A stretch of DNA of 13,931 nt, from positions 1 through 13,931 of the forward strand of contig DSAU01000234.1 in NCBI GenBank assembly GCA_011046315.1, given 5' to 3'. Source of the stretch: a bacterium. GTDB lineage: Bacteria > Zhuqueibacterota > Zhuqueibacteria > Thermofontimicrobiales > Thermofontimicrobiaceae. Below are positions 1 through 7,577 of this stretch, piece after piece. Positions within the stretch are counted from its first letter, which is position 1; every line of letters begins with the position of its first letter. The notes beneath the pieces were generated by a model, which saw only the letters and a program-made list of their open reading frames with translations, had not been told where the DNA came from and made no database searches. A program made the position numbers and the translations under genes.

Positions 1-60
1 GGCAAAGGAGATTAATCGACTCAGAATATTTTTTATGAATGCTTCTTTCACAACTTTGTT

Positions 61-100
61 CCCGCCGCGGCGGGATTCGTGACTTGGTGCCTTGGTGGCA
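61..100. repeat. G+C palindrome plus CTTGGTG repeat
   Basis: Positions 61-74 are a perfect 14-base palindrome (CCCGCCGCGGCGGG). It is followed at 79-100 by a stretch with two CTTGGTG units 8 bases apart (83-89 and 91-97). This composition differs sharply from the A+T-rich DNA around it. From memory, similar CTTGGTG-type strings are scattered between genes in several environmental bacterial genomes, so a dispersed intergenic repeat is more likely than a regulatory site. No T-run follows the palindrome, so it is a poor intrinsic terminator for any gene lying to the left. Confidence 0.5.
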
Positions 101-232
101 TGATTTATGAATTAAGAAGGTAAGGAGAGGTGTTTTTCTAAAAACCTTATTAATCTTTTACACATTAATAGCATGAATGTCAAACTCATCGGTAAACCTT
201 ATTACTTTATTTGTTATGAAAATCGAATATAA

Positions 233-397
233 AAACCTATACACCCATTTCATATTCAGTACATTTGGGCGGCAGAAATTAATATCTATATACTCAATCA
301 AGCAGAGCACCATAAAAAAGTGACATTCGCGGAAGAATATGAACAATTTATAAAGCATTACCAACAGACCTTGGAGAAGAATAAGGTAATAAGGTAA
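233..397 (+). pseudogene. IS200-type Y1 transposase remnant, C-terminal end
   Basis: The plus strand reads about 54 codons from 233 to a TAA at 395-397, with an in-frame stop (230-232) immediately before and no plausible start codon. The peptide contains YILNQAEHHKKVTFAEEYEQF. This matches the well-known C-terminal signature of IS200-like (Y1, HUH single-strand) transposases: YI-x-NQ-x-EHH, then F-x-EEY, shortly before the end of the protein. An FHIQ a little upstream may correspond to the family's F-x-WQ segment, with a deletion between. The HUH motif and the catalytic Tyr region are absent, so this is a dead fragment. Further upstream in the same frame (176-229) I recognise nothing. A 68-codon frame on the opposite strand (158-364) is just the shadow of this remnant. 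Confidence 0.72.
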
Positions 398-549
398 AAA
401 GGTGTGGGGGTGTTTTGTTATTAAGGTTAAGAAAGCAAAAATAAGGTTTAAAAAAATAATGTTGTTTCGCCTTTACTTATGGTAGCTGTGCGTAATTGGT
501 TAAAATAGGTCTTAATTTATAGCCGTTGGTATGACAAAAAAATGCAGTT

Positions 550-559
550 GAGGCGCCTC
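550..559. promoter_or_regulatory. 10-base palindrome, possible operator
   Basis: GAGGCGCCTC is a perfect palindrome and an isolated G+C-rich island in A+T-rich leader DNA. It sits about 40 bases before the TATAAT hexamer and 190 bases before the first gene. Its symmetry and position suit an operator for a dimeric regulator. No regulator gene lies in the window to pair it with, and a single 10-base palindrome can occur by chance. Confidence 0.22.
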
Positions 560-574
560 GGTTTGGTAAAATCG

Positions 575-605
575 AAGACAACAGGGGAATAATTCAGCGT
601 ATAAT
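575..605 (+). promoter_or_regulatory. Weak candidate sigma-70-type promoter
   Basis: A perfect TATAAT lies at 600-605. The best partner for a -35 box is AAGACA (575-580; 4 of 6 matches to TTGACA), with a long 19-base spacer. The -10 box overlaps the right arm of an A/T inverted repeat (AATAATT 588-594, AATTATT 603-609), which could affect melting or binding. TATAAT occurs often by chance in DNA this A+T-rich, and the host's promoter consensus is unknown. Confidence 0.2.
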
Positions 606-749
606 TATTTTTATGATCTTTGGATTGGAAAAATCGGCGGCGAACTGATTTTCATCGTTATCAAGCTATGGCATCAGTATTCTACCTGCAAGTGAAATGT
701 TACCTTGTTTTAAGATGAATTAGTAGTAATTTATGTAAAGGTTTTGACA

Positions 750-2033
750 ATGAAAAGAAGAAATTTTTTAGCAACTTTGGGATTGATTAGCGGCAGCGCG
801 CTGACTGGAAAAATTAACAATTTAAAAGCCTGGCTCCGGTTTGAAAATGAAATAAGCACTGCGACCGACGAACAGAAGCTATGGCAGGTTGTGCGGGAGC
901 AGTTTTTGTTTCCCGATGATTATGCTTATCTCAATACCGGCGGTATCGGTGCACAACCGTTGGCGGTTTTGAATACTGTTGAACAGAAAACCCGCCAGGA
1001 GCAAATCCATCCGAGGCCAGGACATGATTTCGAAGAATGGTGGGACGTGAAAGCTAAACTGGCTTCATTGCTCGGCAGTGAGGTGAAGAAAGAGGAGCTG
1101 GCGTTGATCAGTACTGCTACCGAAGGCATTAATATTGTTTTAAACGGACTTGGGCTAAGACGGGGTGATGAAATTATCACTTCAACACATGAACATGCGG
1201 CTTTAAACGTTCCATTGGCGAACATGGCACAGCACGATGGCATTGTGATCAAAACATTTGAGCCGGACATGAAGAATGGTTTGGGAAACGTCAGCCGAAT
1301 CGAAAAGTTAATCAGCCCGAAGACAAAGTTGATTTTCATCAGCCATGTAACCTGTACAACCGGGCAGTTACTGCCGATCGCGGAGATCGGAGAGCTCGCC
1401 AGAGCAAAAAAGATCTGGTTTGCGGTGGATGCAGCTCAGGCAGTGGGCAATGTCAATGTAAATCTCAATCAGTTCAACGTTGATTTTTACACTTTCAGCG
1501 GTCATAAATGGTTGCTTGGACCTAAGCGGACCGGCGTTTTGATGGTGCGTGAAAAATTATTGGACACATTGAGACCTACCGTTACCGGCGCTTATTCCGA
1601 CGATGGGTTCGATCTGGAAAAGGGAACCATTAAATTTCATCCCACAGCCCAGCGCTATGAATATGCCACTCAGAATGATGCTCTTTTTGAAGGATTGGGC
1701 GCTGCGGTCGATTTTCTTAATACTATTGGTCGAAAACGAATTACCGACCATAATCGCAAATTGGCAGAAAAATTTTATCAGGGATTGAACGCGATTCCCG
1801 GTGTTAAAATTTGCTCGCCGGAGCAAGAAGATTTTCGCACCTCAATTCTTGCTTTTAAAGTTGACGGAAGAGATTTCCGTAAAGTTGCATCGTACCTGAC
1901 CGATAAAAAAAATCTCCGGGTTCGCGTCGTGCCCGAGGGTAATGTAAACGGCGTCAGAGTCTCATTTCATGTATATAATAATGAAACTGAAGTTGATCGG
2001 TTATTAAACGCAATTAACAGTATGGCTGGATAG
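750..2033 (+). CDS. Tat-signal class V PLP-dependent aminotransferase-like enzyme
   Basis: A 427-residue fold-type I PLP enzyme of the class V aminotransferase/isopenicillin-N epimerase group. I chose ATG 750 over the in-frame TTG at 744 because AAAGG (737-741) is well placed and because the protein then opens with MKRRNFLATLGL, a twin-arginine signal (RR-x-FL) with a short hydrophobic stretch. Visible PLP-site features are a THEHAA segment in the cofactor domain, VDAAQAVG with D227 (pyridine nitrogen) and Q230, and SGHKW with the Schiff-base lysine K253. The C-terminal segment that carries the catalytic Cys in SufS-type desulfurases has no Cys here (PEGNVNGVRVSFH), so a desulfurase role is unlikely. 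If the Tat signal works, the enzyme would be exported folded with PLP bound. Its stop codon overlaps the next gene's Shine-Dalgarno sequence, so it appears to lead the operon. The substrate is unknown; an amino sugar or amino acid tied to the glycan is only a guess. Confidence 0.9.
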   Translation: MKRRNFLATLGLISGSALTGKINNLKAWLRFENEISTATDEQKLWQVVREQFLFPDDYAYLNTGGIGAQPLAVLNTVEQKTRQEQIHPRPGHDFEEWWDVKAKLASLLGSEVKKEELALISTATEGINIVLNGLGLRRGDEIITSTHEHAALNVPLANMAQHDGIVIKTFEPDMKNGLGNVSRIEKLISPKTKLIFISHVTCTTGQLLPIAEIGELARAKKIWFAVDAAQAVGNVNVNLNQFNVDFYTFSGHKWLLGPKRTGVLMVREKLLDTLRPTVTGAYSDDGFDLEKGTIKFHPTAQRYEYATQNDALFEGLGAAVDFLNTIGRKRITDHNRKLAEKFYQGLNAIPGVKICSPEQEDFRTSILAFKVDGRDFRKVASYLTDKKNLRVRVVPEGNVNGVRVSFHVYNNETEVDRLLNAINSMAG

Positions 2034-2037
2034 GAGG
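2032..2037 (+). promoter_or_regulatory. Shine-Dalgarno AGGAGG overlapping upstream stop
   Basis: A perfect AGGAGG starts inside the TAG stop (2031-2033) of the aminotransferase gene and ends 11 bases before the ATG at 2049. This fixes the start of the 777-residue gene and suggests that the two genes are translationally coupled. Confidence 0.8.
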
Positions 2038-2048
2038 ATAATTTAACT

Positions 2049-4382
2049 ATGAAAATTAGACAGGCAATCTCAAACATTCGATCGATACGATTCGCTGACA
2101 ACGCGCCCCGTGTATTTGATACAGTGGCTGATGAGTTTAAAAACGTAAATGAAAAGATTTCCATCAAACGAGGGATAACGGATCAAGCTGATAACGCTCT
2201 GTTAATGGGGCTGGCTGACACTCCAGCTTTGAAGTCCGCTGAAATTGACAGGATCAGTCAACAGCATGCCGAGTTTGTTTATTTACAGTTAAACCAGGAC
2301 GGTAGCGGAAAACTCATCTGTTCACATCAGCGTTTCCTTTACGCCTTTGTTAGCCTGTTACTGGAACAGTATTTTGATGATGATGACAACAGCTACGCAG
2401 CGGGCAAAGTTATCACGCCGGCTTTCATCTGGCAGCGACCGGTTTATGATTATTTTCTGACCCAGCCGGGCAGAGTTCAGCGCGGACTCAACCGGCGCAG
2501 CTATATCAGGGAGTTGGCGCGGCTGGGTTTTACTCATGCCGAAGTAAATGGTTTGGCGTATCCGATGTCGCTGGAAACTGGTCCAAAAGGTGAAACTTAT
2601 CCGATGTTTTACACCTATTGTCCGGCATTGGATCAGTTCGTTTACAGCAAATTGAATAAAGGATTATATCCGTTCTATTATCTTTCCGCTAATCTGGCAT
2701 ATTTAAAGGAAAATGCAGAGCTGGCTGTGAAATATGGTTTGACTCCGGGAATGCTTTGCTTTGAACCGCGTTCGGTTCCGGAGGAATTTTTTGTCCGTTA
2801 TCCCATGCTGCGCGGCGCCCGGGTGGATCACCCGTTTCGCAGCTTTAAGCCGCGCTATAACATGACCATCACTCATCCGCTGGTTCGTGAGCACTATGCT
2901 GAGATGATGCAAAAATTGATGCAAGCGGTACCAGAACTGGGTTTTATCTCGATCTGGACCAATGACAGCGGCGCCGGCTTTGAACATACCAAATCATTGT
3001 ACGTGGGTAGAAACGGTGGCGCCTATCTGATCCGTGAATGGAAAGACGACGCCGAAATCTCACGTCTTGCCGGCGAGAACGCATTGCGGTTTTTTCATAC
3101 TTTACGCGATGCAGCAACCCGAGTTAATCCTGATTTTCGGGTAATCACCAGAATGGAATCATTCTATGGCGAACATGAAACTGTCTGGAATGGGCTGGGA
3201 AATCAGCTTGACATTGAAACAAATTCACTGGTTGTGGAGGGCTGGGGCATGCCTTATGTTCATCCTAAATATCCTGACGACAATAACATCAATGGCGGCA
3301 CAATCTATCAGCTCCAATTTGATGAAAAAGAAAAGACCGCAATGTCAGAGCTCGAAGCAAAAGGGGCGCTGGCGCATTTTATGATTACGGTCGGTCCGCA
3401 CATCATGTTTGATCCTCTGGTCGGTGTTCCCTATCCGCGATTAACCCATAAACGAATTCAAATGTTACATAGTAACGGTGTGAACAATTTGGCACATCAC
3501 GGTGGAACTCAGGTACCAGAATTGGCTCCGTATAACGTAAACCACGAAATTACCCGCCATTTTCAATACGATCCCGGATTGAACATTGATGCTAGCATCA
3601 ACAGATTAGCGCTGAAATGGGCGGGTGAAAAATATGCCTCAACCCTGATGCAAGCCTGGCAATTGGCGGAAGATGCGATAATTAGTTTCCCGCTGGTGGT
3701 TCCGCTGTACGCTTGTTTTGGTTTTTCATGGTATCGCCTCTGGTCGCGACCGCTGGTTCCAAATATTGAAGCGATTCCGAAAGCAGAGCGAGCTTATTAC
3801 GAAGATTTTATGTGCACCACACCTCACAATCCAGAAAATGTGGATCTCAGCCGGGATGTTCTTTTTCAACTTGCAACTCCGGAACGCAGTCAGAAAAATT
3901 TGGAGCGGATCGATCAGAATGTCTGGAAACCGATCGATCAGGCAATCGAGATTTTGCAGAGCATTGAAGCGCAGGCGAATGTAGAGCTGGGGGCTACCAA
4001 TGTAATTCACGATCAATTGGTTCGGCTGAAAGCATTGCGATGTTGGTTTATGACCCAGCGCAGCGTGGCGGCGTGGATTGCTGGTGTTTACGGCTATCTC
4101 AACGCTGAAACCGATGCCGATAAGAAGAAAGCAAAACATTTGCTCAAAGAAATGATTCTGAAAGAGATTGAAAATAGTGAGAAGTTAATTGAGCTGCTCA
4201 AATCCGATGTCCAGTTTATGGCAATGGCGGATCACGGAGAAACGCCGCTCATCTATGGCGATAATCTGATTGAATTATTACCCAAACGCATCGAACTGAT
4301 GCGTCGACATATTGATGATGAACCTTTTATCGATCCCAATTACATCGAACGCAAAGCTGGTGAAATGCTGGGGCAGGAATAG
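2049..4382 (+). CDS. Putative multidomain glycosidase, GH67/GH20-like layout
   Basis: A 777-residue protein without a signal peptide or membrane segment. I cannot assign it to a named family. The first ~120 residues resemble the alpha/beta domain that precedes the barrel in GH20 and GH67 enzymes (an EFVYLQL strand, then a helix ending LLLEQY). Residues ~130-500 look like a TIM barrel: a conserved-looking R-x-x-YIRELARLGFTHAEVNG, AVKYGLTPGMLCFEP, a segment ending in WTNDSGAGF (D306), RMESF (E370) and VVEGWGMP (E397). The step from YGLTPGML through P..GFISIW to a carboxylate recalls GH67 alpha-glucuronidases. Residues ~500-777 are mostly helical. The length is slightly above GH67 (about 700). 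D306, E370 and E397 are my candidate catalytic or substrate-binding acids; this is inference. Context (lyase, mannosidase, oxidoreductase) supports a role in glycan breakdown, presumably cytoplasmic. It could instead be a non-hydrolytic relative. Confidence 0.6.
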   Translation: MKIRQAISNIRSIRFADNAPRVFDTVADEFKNVNEKISIKRGITDQADNALLMGLADTPALKSAEIDRISQQHAEFVYLQLNQDGSGKLICSHQRFLYAFVSLLLEQYFDDDDNSYAAGKVITPAFIWQRPVYDYFLTQPGRVQRGLNRRSYIRELARLGFTHAEVNGLAYPMSLETGPKGETYPMFYTYCPALDQFVYSKLNKGLYPFYYLSANLAYLKENAELAVKYGLTPGMLCFEPRSVPEEFFVRYPMLRGARVDHPFRSFKPRYNMTITHPLVREHYAEMMQKLMQAVPELGFISIWTNDSGAGFEHTKSLYVGRNGGAYLIREWKDDAEISRLAGENALRFFHTLRDAATRVNPDFRVITRMESFYGEHETVWNGLGNQLDIETNSLVVEGWGMPYVHPKYPDDNNINGGTIYQLQFDEKEKTAMSELEAKGALAHFMITVGPHIMFDPLVGVPYPRLTHKRIQMLHSNGVNNLAHHGGTQVPELAPYNVNHEITRHFQYDPGLNIDASINRLALKWAGEKYASTLMQAWQLAEDAIISFPLVVPLYACFGFSWYRLWSRPLVPNIEAIPKAERAYYEDFMCTTPHNPENVDLSRDVLFQLATPERSQKNLERIDQNVWKPIDQAIEILQSIEAQANVELGATNVIHDQLVRLKALRCWFMTQRSVAAWIAGVYGYLNAETDADKKKAKHLLKEMILKEIENSEKLIELLKSDVQFMAMADHGETPLIYGDNLIELLPKRIELMRRHIDDEPFIDPNYIERKAGEMLGQE

Positions 4383-4420
4383 TTGGCAACAAATATTGAA
4401 TGATGTTATGAGGAACGGTA

Positions 4421-5410
4421 ATGGGACAATTTCAAGTTGGAATTGATAATTACAGTTTGTTTCCGTTAAAGTTAAATCCATTGGAAACACTGCACTGGGC
4501 AAAAGATCACGCTGCTGAAGGCGTGGCGTTTTCGGGGTTTATTGAGCCTGAATACCAGCAGTTACCATCAGCTTATCTTGATGATTTAAAACAATTTGCT
4601 CAGGCAAATGGGCTCTATCTGGAATGGGGCGGCGCATCTCATATCCCGCGGGATATGACATCGTGGGATAAAAAGGATCTTTTTAAAATAAACCAAAAAG
4701 CAGCCAGTGAAGCCGAAAAATTGGATACACGGATCGTCCGCTCCTGTTCCGGTGGTTTAATGCGTTGGCAACCGGAAAGCCCCATGACTGAAACTCTGTT
4801 GCAAGAAACCGCGGAGACACTGCGTGATCAACGGTCGATGCTTCAAGATCACAACGTGATTTTAGCCATTGAAACCCATTTTGAGTTTACGACCTTTGAA
4901 TTGCTAAAAGTTTTCGAACGCTGCGAAGCTGAACCAGGGGGATTTGTGGGCATTTGTCTCGATACCATGAATTTGCTGACCATGCTCGAAGATCCGGTCA
5001 TGGCAACTGAACGCATACTTCCCTGGGTTGTTTCAACTCATATCAAAGATGGTGGTTTAACTGTTAATTCCGATGGGATGAATAGCTTTGTTGCTGAACT
5101 GGGCAGGGGGGTGATCGATTTTTATCAAATTCTAAATCGATTGAAAACACTTGACCGTGATTTGAATTTGAATATCGAAGATCACGGCGGAGATTTTTCT
5201 CTGCCTATTTTTGACCCTCTGTTTTTGTCGAAATTTCCGGATATCAGCGTTGCCGAATTTACCAGATTGATGAAGCTGGCAATGCAGTCACAACAAAAAC
5301 TTGACAAGCGCCAATGTGAAATAGTCGACCGTTCTGACTGGCCTGCGCTGTGCGAGCAGAGGGTGAAACGAGATATTTTGACTTTGAAAAAAATTCGGAG
5401 TAAATTTTAA
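4421..5410 (+). CDS. Xylose-isomerase-like TIM-barrel sugar isomerase/epimerase
   Basis: A 329-residue protein of the sugar phosphate isomerase/epimerase (AP endonuclease family 2) superfamily, close to the usual ~280-330 residues. The four metal ligands expected of the fold are visible in order: E151 (AIETHFEF), D181 (CLDTMN), H207 (STHIKDG) and E253 (NIEDHGG). The N-terminal GIDNYSLFP strand followed by the ETLHWAKDHAAEGVAF helix-strand is also typical. There is no signal peptide, so it is cytoplasmic. GAGGA at 4410-4414 lies 6 bases before the ATG. The gene starts 38 bases after the 777-residue gene, and its TAA overlaps the next ATG by one base. Members isomerise or epimerise keto sugars, dehydrate inosose, or eliminate from 3-keto-glycosides. 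With a Gfo/Idh/MocA gene in the same operon, any of these is possible. The exact substrate cannot be read from the sequence. Confidence 0.87.
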   Translation: MGQFQVGIDNYSLFPLKLNPLETLHWAKDHAAEGVAFSGFIEPEYQQLPSAYLDDLKQFAQANGLYLEWGGASHIPRDMTSWDKKDLFKINQKAASEAEKLDTRIVRSCSGGLMRWQPESPMTETLLQETAETLRDQRSMLQDHNVILAIETHFEFTTFELLKVFERCEAEPGGFVGICLDTMNLLTMLEDPVMATERILPWVVSTHIKDGGLTVNSDGMNSFVAELGRGVIDFYQILNRLKTLDRDLNLNIEDHGGDFSLPIFDPLFLSKFPDISVAEFTRLMKLAMQSQQKLDKRQCEIVDRSDWPALCEQRVKRDILTLKKIRSKF

Positions 5411-7440
5411 TGATCGATGTCAAAGAACATATTTATGACGATGATCCAAATCAGGGACATGTTGATGTTAAAACTGTTTTGAAAGATGTTGACTATTTTT
5501 TCCTGGGAAACGGATTGATACAGGCGGCAGTACAGGTGGCGCCGGCTGGTGAAGGCACACCGATCGGGCTGATTATTATGAACCCGGAGCATCTGCGCAA
5601 AAAGCGGGAAGCGTTGAGTTTTGATCCTGACACCGGGTTGGAAAAAACAATGATTCAACTAACCGATCTACAAGCCCGCCAACATACCCTTCCGCAAAAC
5701 ATCTCAGCGACCTGGGATACAGTCGATCTACTTCCAGCGGTATCGCTGCAATATCGGTTGAATGATATTTTGGTGAAAGAATTATTTTACTGTCCCTATC
5801 AGCATAAACCTATTCTCAGGCGGGTTATTACCATCGATAATAGGGCTGAAAATAAACAGTCGATAATTTTAAAGACCGGGGTGTGCAATCAGAATATCGA
5901 GCATAAATGCAAAATTGCTGCTGGAGAAACGGTTCAAGTTTATTTCGATTACGATTTGGATCAAGAGGGGCGATCGGTTCAAATAAACAAGATAACGCTG
6001 GAAAAACAGCCGCCGGATAACGTTGCCTATTGGCGCAATCGAACTCAAATCTTTACCGGGAATGTCTTGTTCGACCGTTTTTTCAAAGCCGCTAATTATC
6101 AGCTTGCAGGCATGCTGTCGCGCAGCGGAAAGGTGGACGCCAGTATCTGGCAATATAATCGGGAGTGGGTTCGTGATCATGCTTTTATGGCGTTGGGACT
6201 TATCCTGTCCGGTCATCATCAAATCGCCCGTACCTTGTTGGAACGTCTGATAAACGAGTTTGTTTCTGATGAAGGTGATTGTGTTGATTCCAGTGAAAAA
6301 AGAGCTCCGGAAGATGTTGAACTCGATCAAAACGGCACTTTGCTTTACGTGTTGGAAAAATATGTCCTCTGGACCGGTGAACTGGAGCTTGTGCGACAAT
6401 ACTGGGATAAGATTGAAAAAATTGCAGAATTTCCATTGAAAGAAGTTTTTCGCCATGAGCCATCGGGAATGTTTCATAACAGCCGCGAATATTGGGAGCG
6501 CCATCAGGCGCATGGCATAGAAGATGGGATAGAATTGATATACCAGGTTTTTCCGGCGCTCGGCTTGAAATCGGCTTCGCTTATGGCGCGATTGTTGGGT
6601 AAATACGAGAGTGCTATTCGCTGGGCCCAGCAGTCGGAGAAATTGAAGCAGGCTATCCTCAACCATCCACAATTTGCCATGGTGGATGAACGTGGCTTTA
6701 TTAAGCGAAAGGATCTCAACGGCGCAGTGCAGGAGACCATCAACCCATTGCCAGGGTCCGGTCTGCCGCCGGGAGTGCCGTTATCATCGGACTTCGAGCA
6801 TTTTCTCAATCCGGATAGCGCGGCTGCGTTGCCGATTGCTTATGGGTTTGTTTCGCCCAGAAGCTCTGTTGCCACTGCCACCATGAAATCCCTGGAGCAG
6901 CTCTGGAATCAGGGATGGAATTTTGGTGGTTATGGCAGGTATAACATGACATCGGAAGCTGATGCCCATGGTCCCTGGCCCTTTGCTTCGTTGTTTATCG
7001 CGCGCACTGCTGTGGAAACCGGAGAATTCGAAAAGGTCTGGCGGGTGATCAATTGGTTGGGGAAAATTTCCGGATCGCGGTCTGGATCGTGGTTTGAAAT
7101 GTATGGACCCCGTGTCGCGCCGCCTTATCCGCAGGTTGGGATCACGCCCTGGACCTGGGCCGAAATGATTTTGCTGATGGTACATCACATCGTCGGCTTT
7201 CGCCCCGAAGCTGAAGGCATACGCTTCATGCCCAGATTGCTCCCCCGGCTGTCGACGCTGCGATGCCAGATCTCTATCAGAGGGTACATGGGTAATATCG
7301 AAATAGAACAGGATGAGGGGCTATCCGAGGTGCGATTCGAGACCGATGCTGAAGTCATTTTATCCGACTCGGTTTCGATTTTACTGGCGTATCCTCAAAA
7401 AGATTTTAAACTTAAAGCTGTGGTTCCGGCATTGGAATAA
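5410..7440 (+). CDS. (alpha/alpha)6-barrel glycosidase, GH15/debranching-like
   Basis: A 676-residue protein with no signal peptide. The first ~215 residues look like a beta-rich domain (SLQYRLNDILVKELFYC, ILRRVITIDNR) of the kind that precedes glucoamylase-type barrels. The catalytic region carries the six-hairpin signature QYNREWVRDHAFMALGLILSG (R255, D256), then VELDQNGTLLYVLEKY (E304, D306) and SGSWFEMYGP (E563), where family members have substrate-binding and acid/base residues. A small C-terminal beta domain follows (GFRPEAEGIRFMPRL onward). WxRD plus ELDQNG points to the GH15/trehalase-like/amylo-alpha-1,6-glucosidase superfamily. The bond and sugar are not determined; similar folds occur in GH63, GH65, GH78 and GH94. 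The ATG overlaps the preceding TAA by one base (TAATG), indicating translational coupling. The likely role is trimming imported oligosaccharides in the cytoplasm. Confidence 0.75.
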   Translation: MIDVKEHIYDDDPNQGHVDVKTVLKDVDYFFLGNGLIQAAVQVAPAGEGTPIGLIIMNPEHLRKKREALSFDPDTGLEKTMIQLTDLQARQHTLPQNISATWDTVDLLPAVSLQYRLNDILVKELFYCPYQHKPILRRVITIDNRAENKQSIILKTGVCNQNIEHKCKIAAGETVQVYFDYDLDQEGRSVQINKITLEKQPPDNVAYWRNRTQIFTGNVLFDRFFKAANYQLAGMLSRSGKVDASIWQYNREWVRDHAFMALGLILSGHHQIARTLLERLINEFVSDEGDCVDSSEKRAPEDVELDQNGTLLYVLEKYVLWTGELELVRQYWDKIEKIAEFPLKEVFRHEPSGMFHNSREYWERHQAHGIEDGIELIYQVFPALGLKSASLMARLLGKYESAIRWAQQSEKLKQAILNHPQFAMVDERGFIKRKDLNGAVQETINPLPGSGLPPGVPLSSDFEHFLNPDSAAALPIAYGFVSPRSSVATATMKSLEQLWNQGWNFGGYGRYNMTSEADAHGPWPFASLFIARTAVETGEFEKVWRVINWLGKISGSRSGSWFEMYGPRVAPPYPQVGITPWTWAEMILLMVHHIVGFRPEAEGIRFMPRLLPRLSTLRCQISIRGYMGNIEIEQDEGLSEVRFETDAEVILSDSVSILLAYPQKDFKLKAVVPALE

Positions 7441-7577
7441 TTAATGGGGATATCGCTTTCGATAATAAGCAGGTTTTTCTGATGAATGGTTGAATTCATT
7501 TTATCAAAAATTAATCCCGCAAAAAACAAAACAAACTTTAAATTGAGATTTTATAACAAAAATTTGAGGAATTTTCT

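Larger units (their letters stand above)
398..749. other. Non-coding leader region upstream of the operon
   Basis: This 352-base stretch carries no convincing gene on either strand. It is A+T-rich. It contains a 10-base perfect palindrome (550-559), a 7-base A/T inverted repeat (588-594 with 603-609) and a TATAAT hexamer (600-605), described separately. The ribosome binding site of the first operon gene (AAAGG, 737-741) lies at its right end. I see no riboswitch, tRNA or small-RNA structure that I can name. If transcription starts just after the TATAAT, the 5' untranslated leader would be roughly 135-140 bases long. Confidence 0.5.

Noticed and set aside
158..364. 68-codon frame on the minus strand
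   Set aside because: It lies antisense to the transposase remnant. It has no recognisable protein features and no clear ribosome site.
115..421. Possible direct duplication (AAGGTAA...AGGTG near 117 and 391) flanking the transposase remnant as a target-site duplication
   Set aside because: The matches are short, gapped and A/G-rich. IS200-type elements do not make target duplications.
744..749. In-frame TTG as alternative start of the aminotransferase; the same bases read TTGACA like a -35 box
   Set aside because: ATG at 750 has better ribosome-site spacing and starts exactly at the Tat motif. No -10 box lies at the right distance downstream for a promoter.
5869..6672. 267-codon minus-strand frame inside the GH15-like gene
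   Set aside because: It is fully antisense to a protein with clear catalytic motifs. It has Phe/Leu/Arg-rich shadow composition and no domain signature.
7441..7577. Intergenic gap as an operon break with terminator and new promoter
   Set aside because: The only symmetry is a short TGAATTCA and a weak 6-base stem, with no G+C hairpin plus T-run. TATAAC at 7552 is too close to the start codon and lacks a -35 box. A secondary start cannot be excluded.
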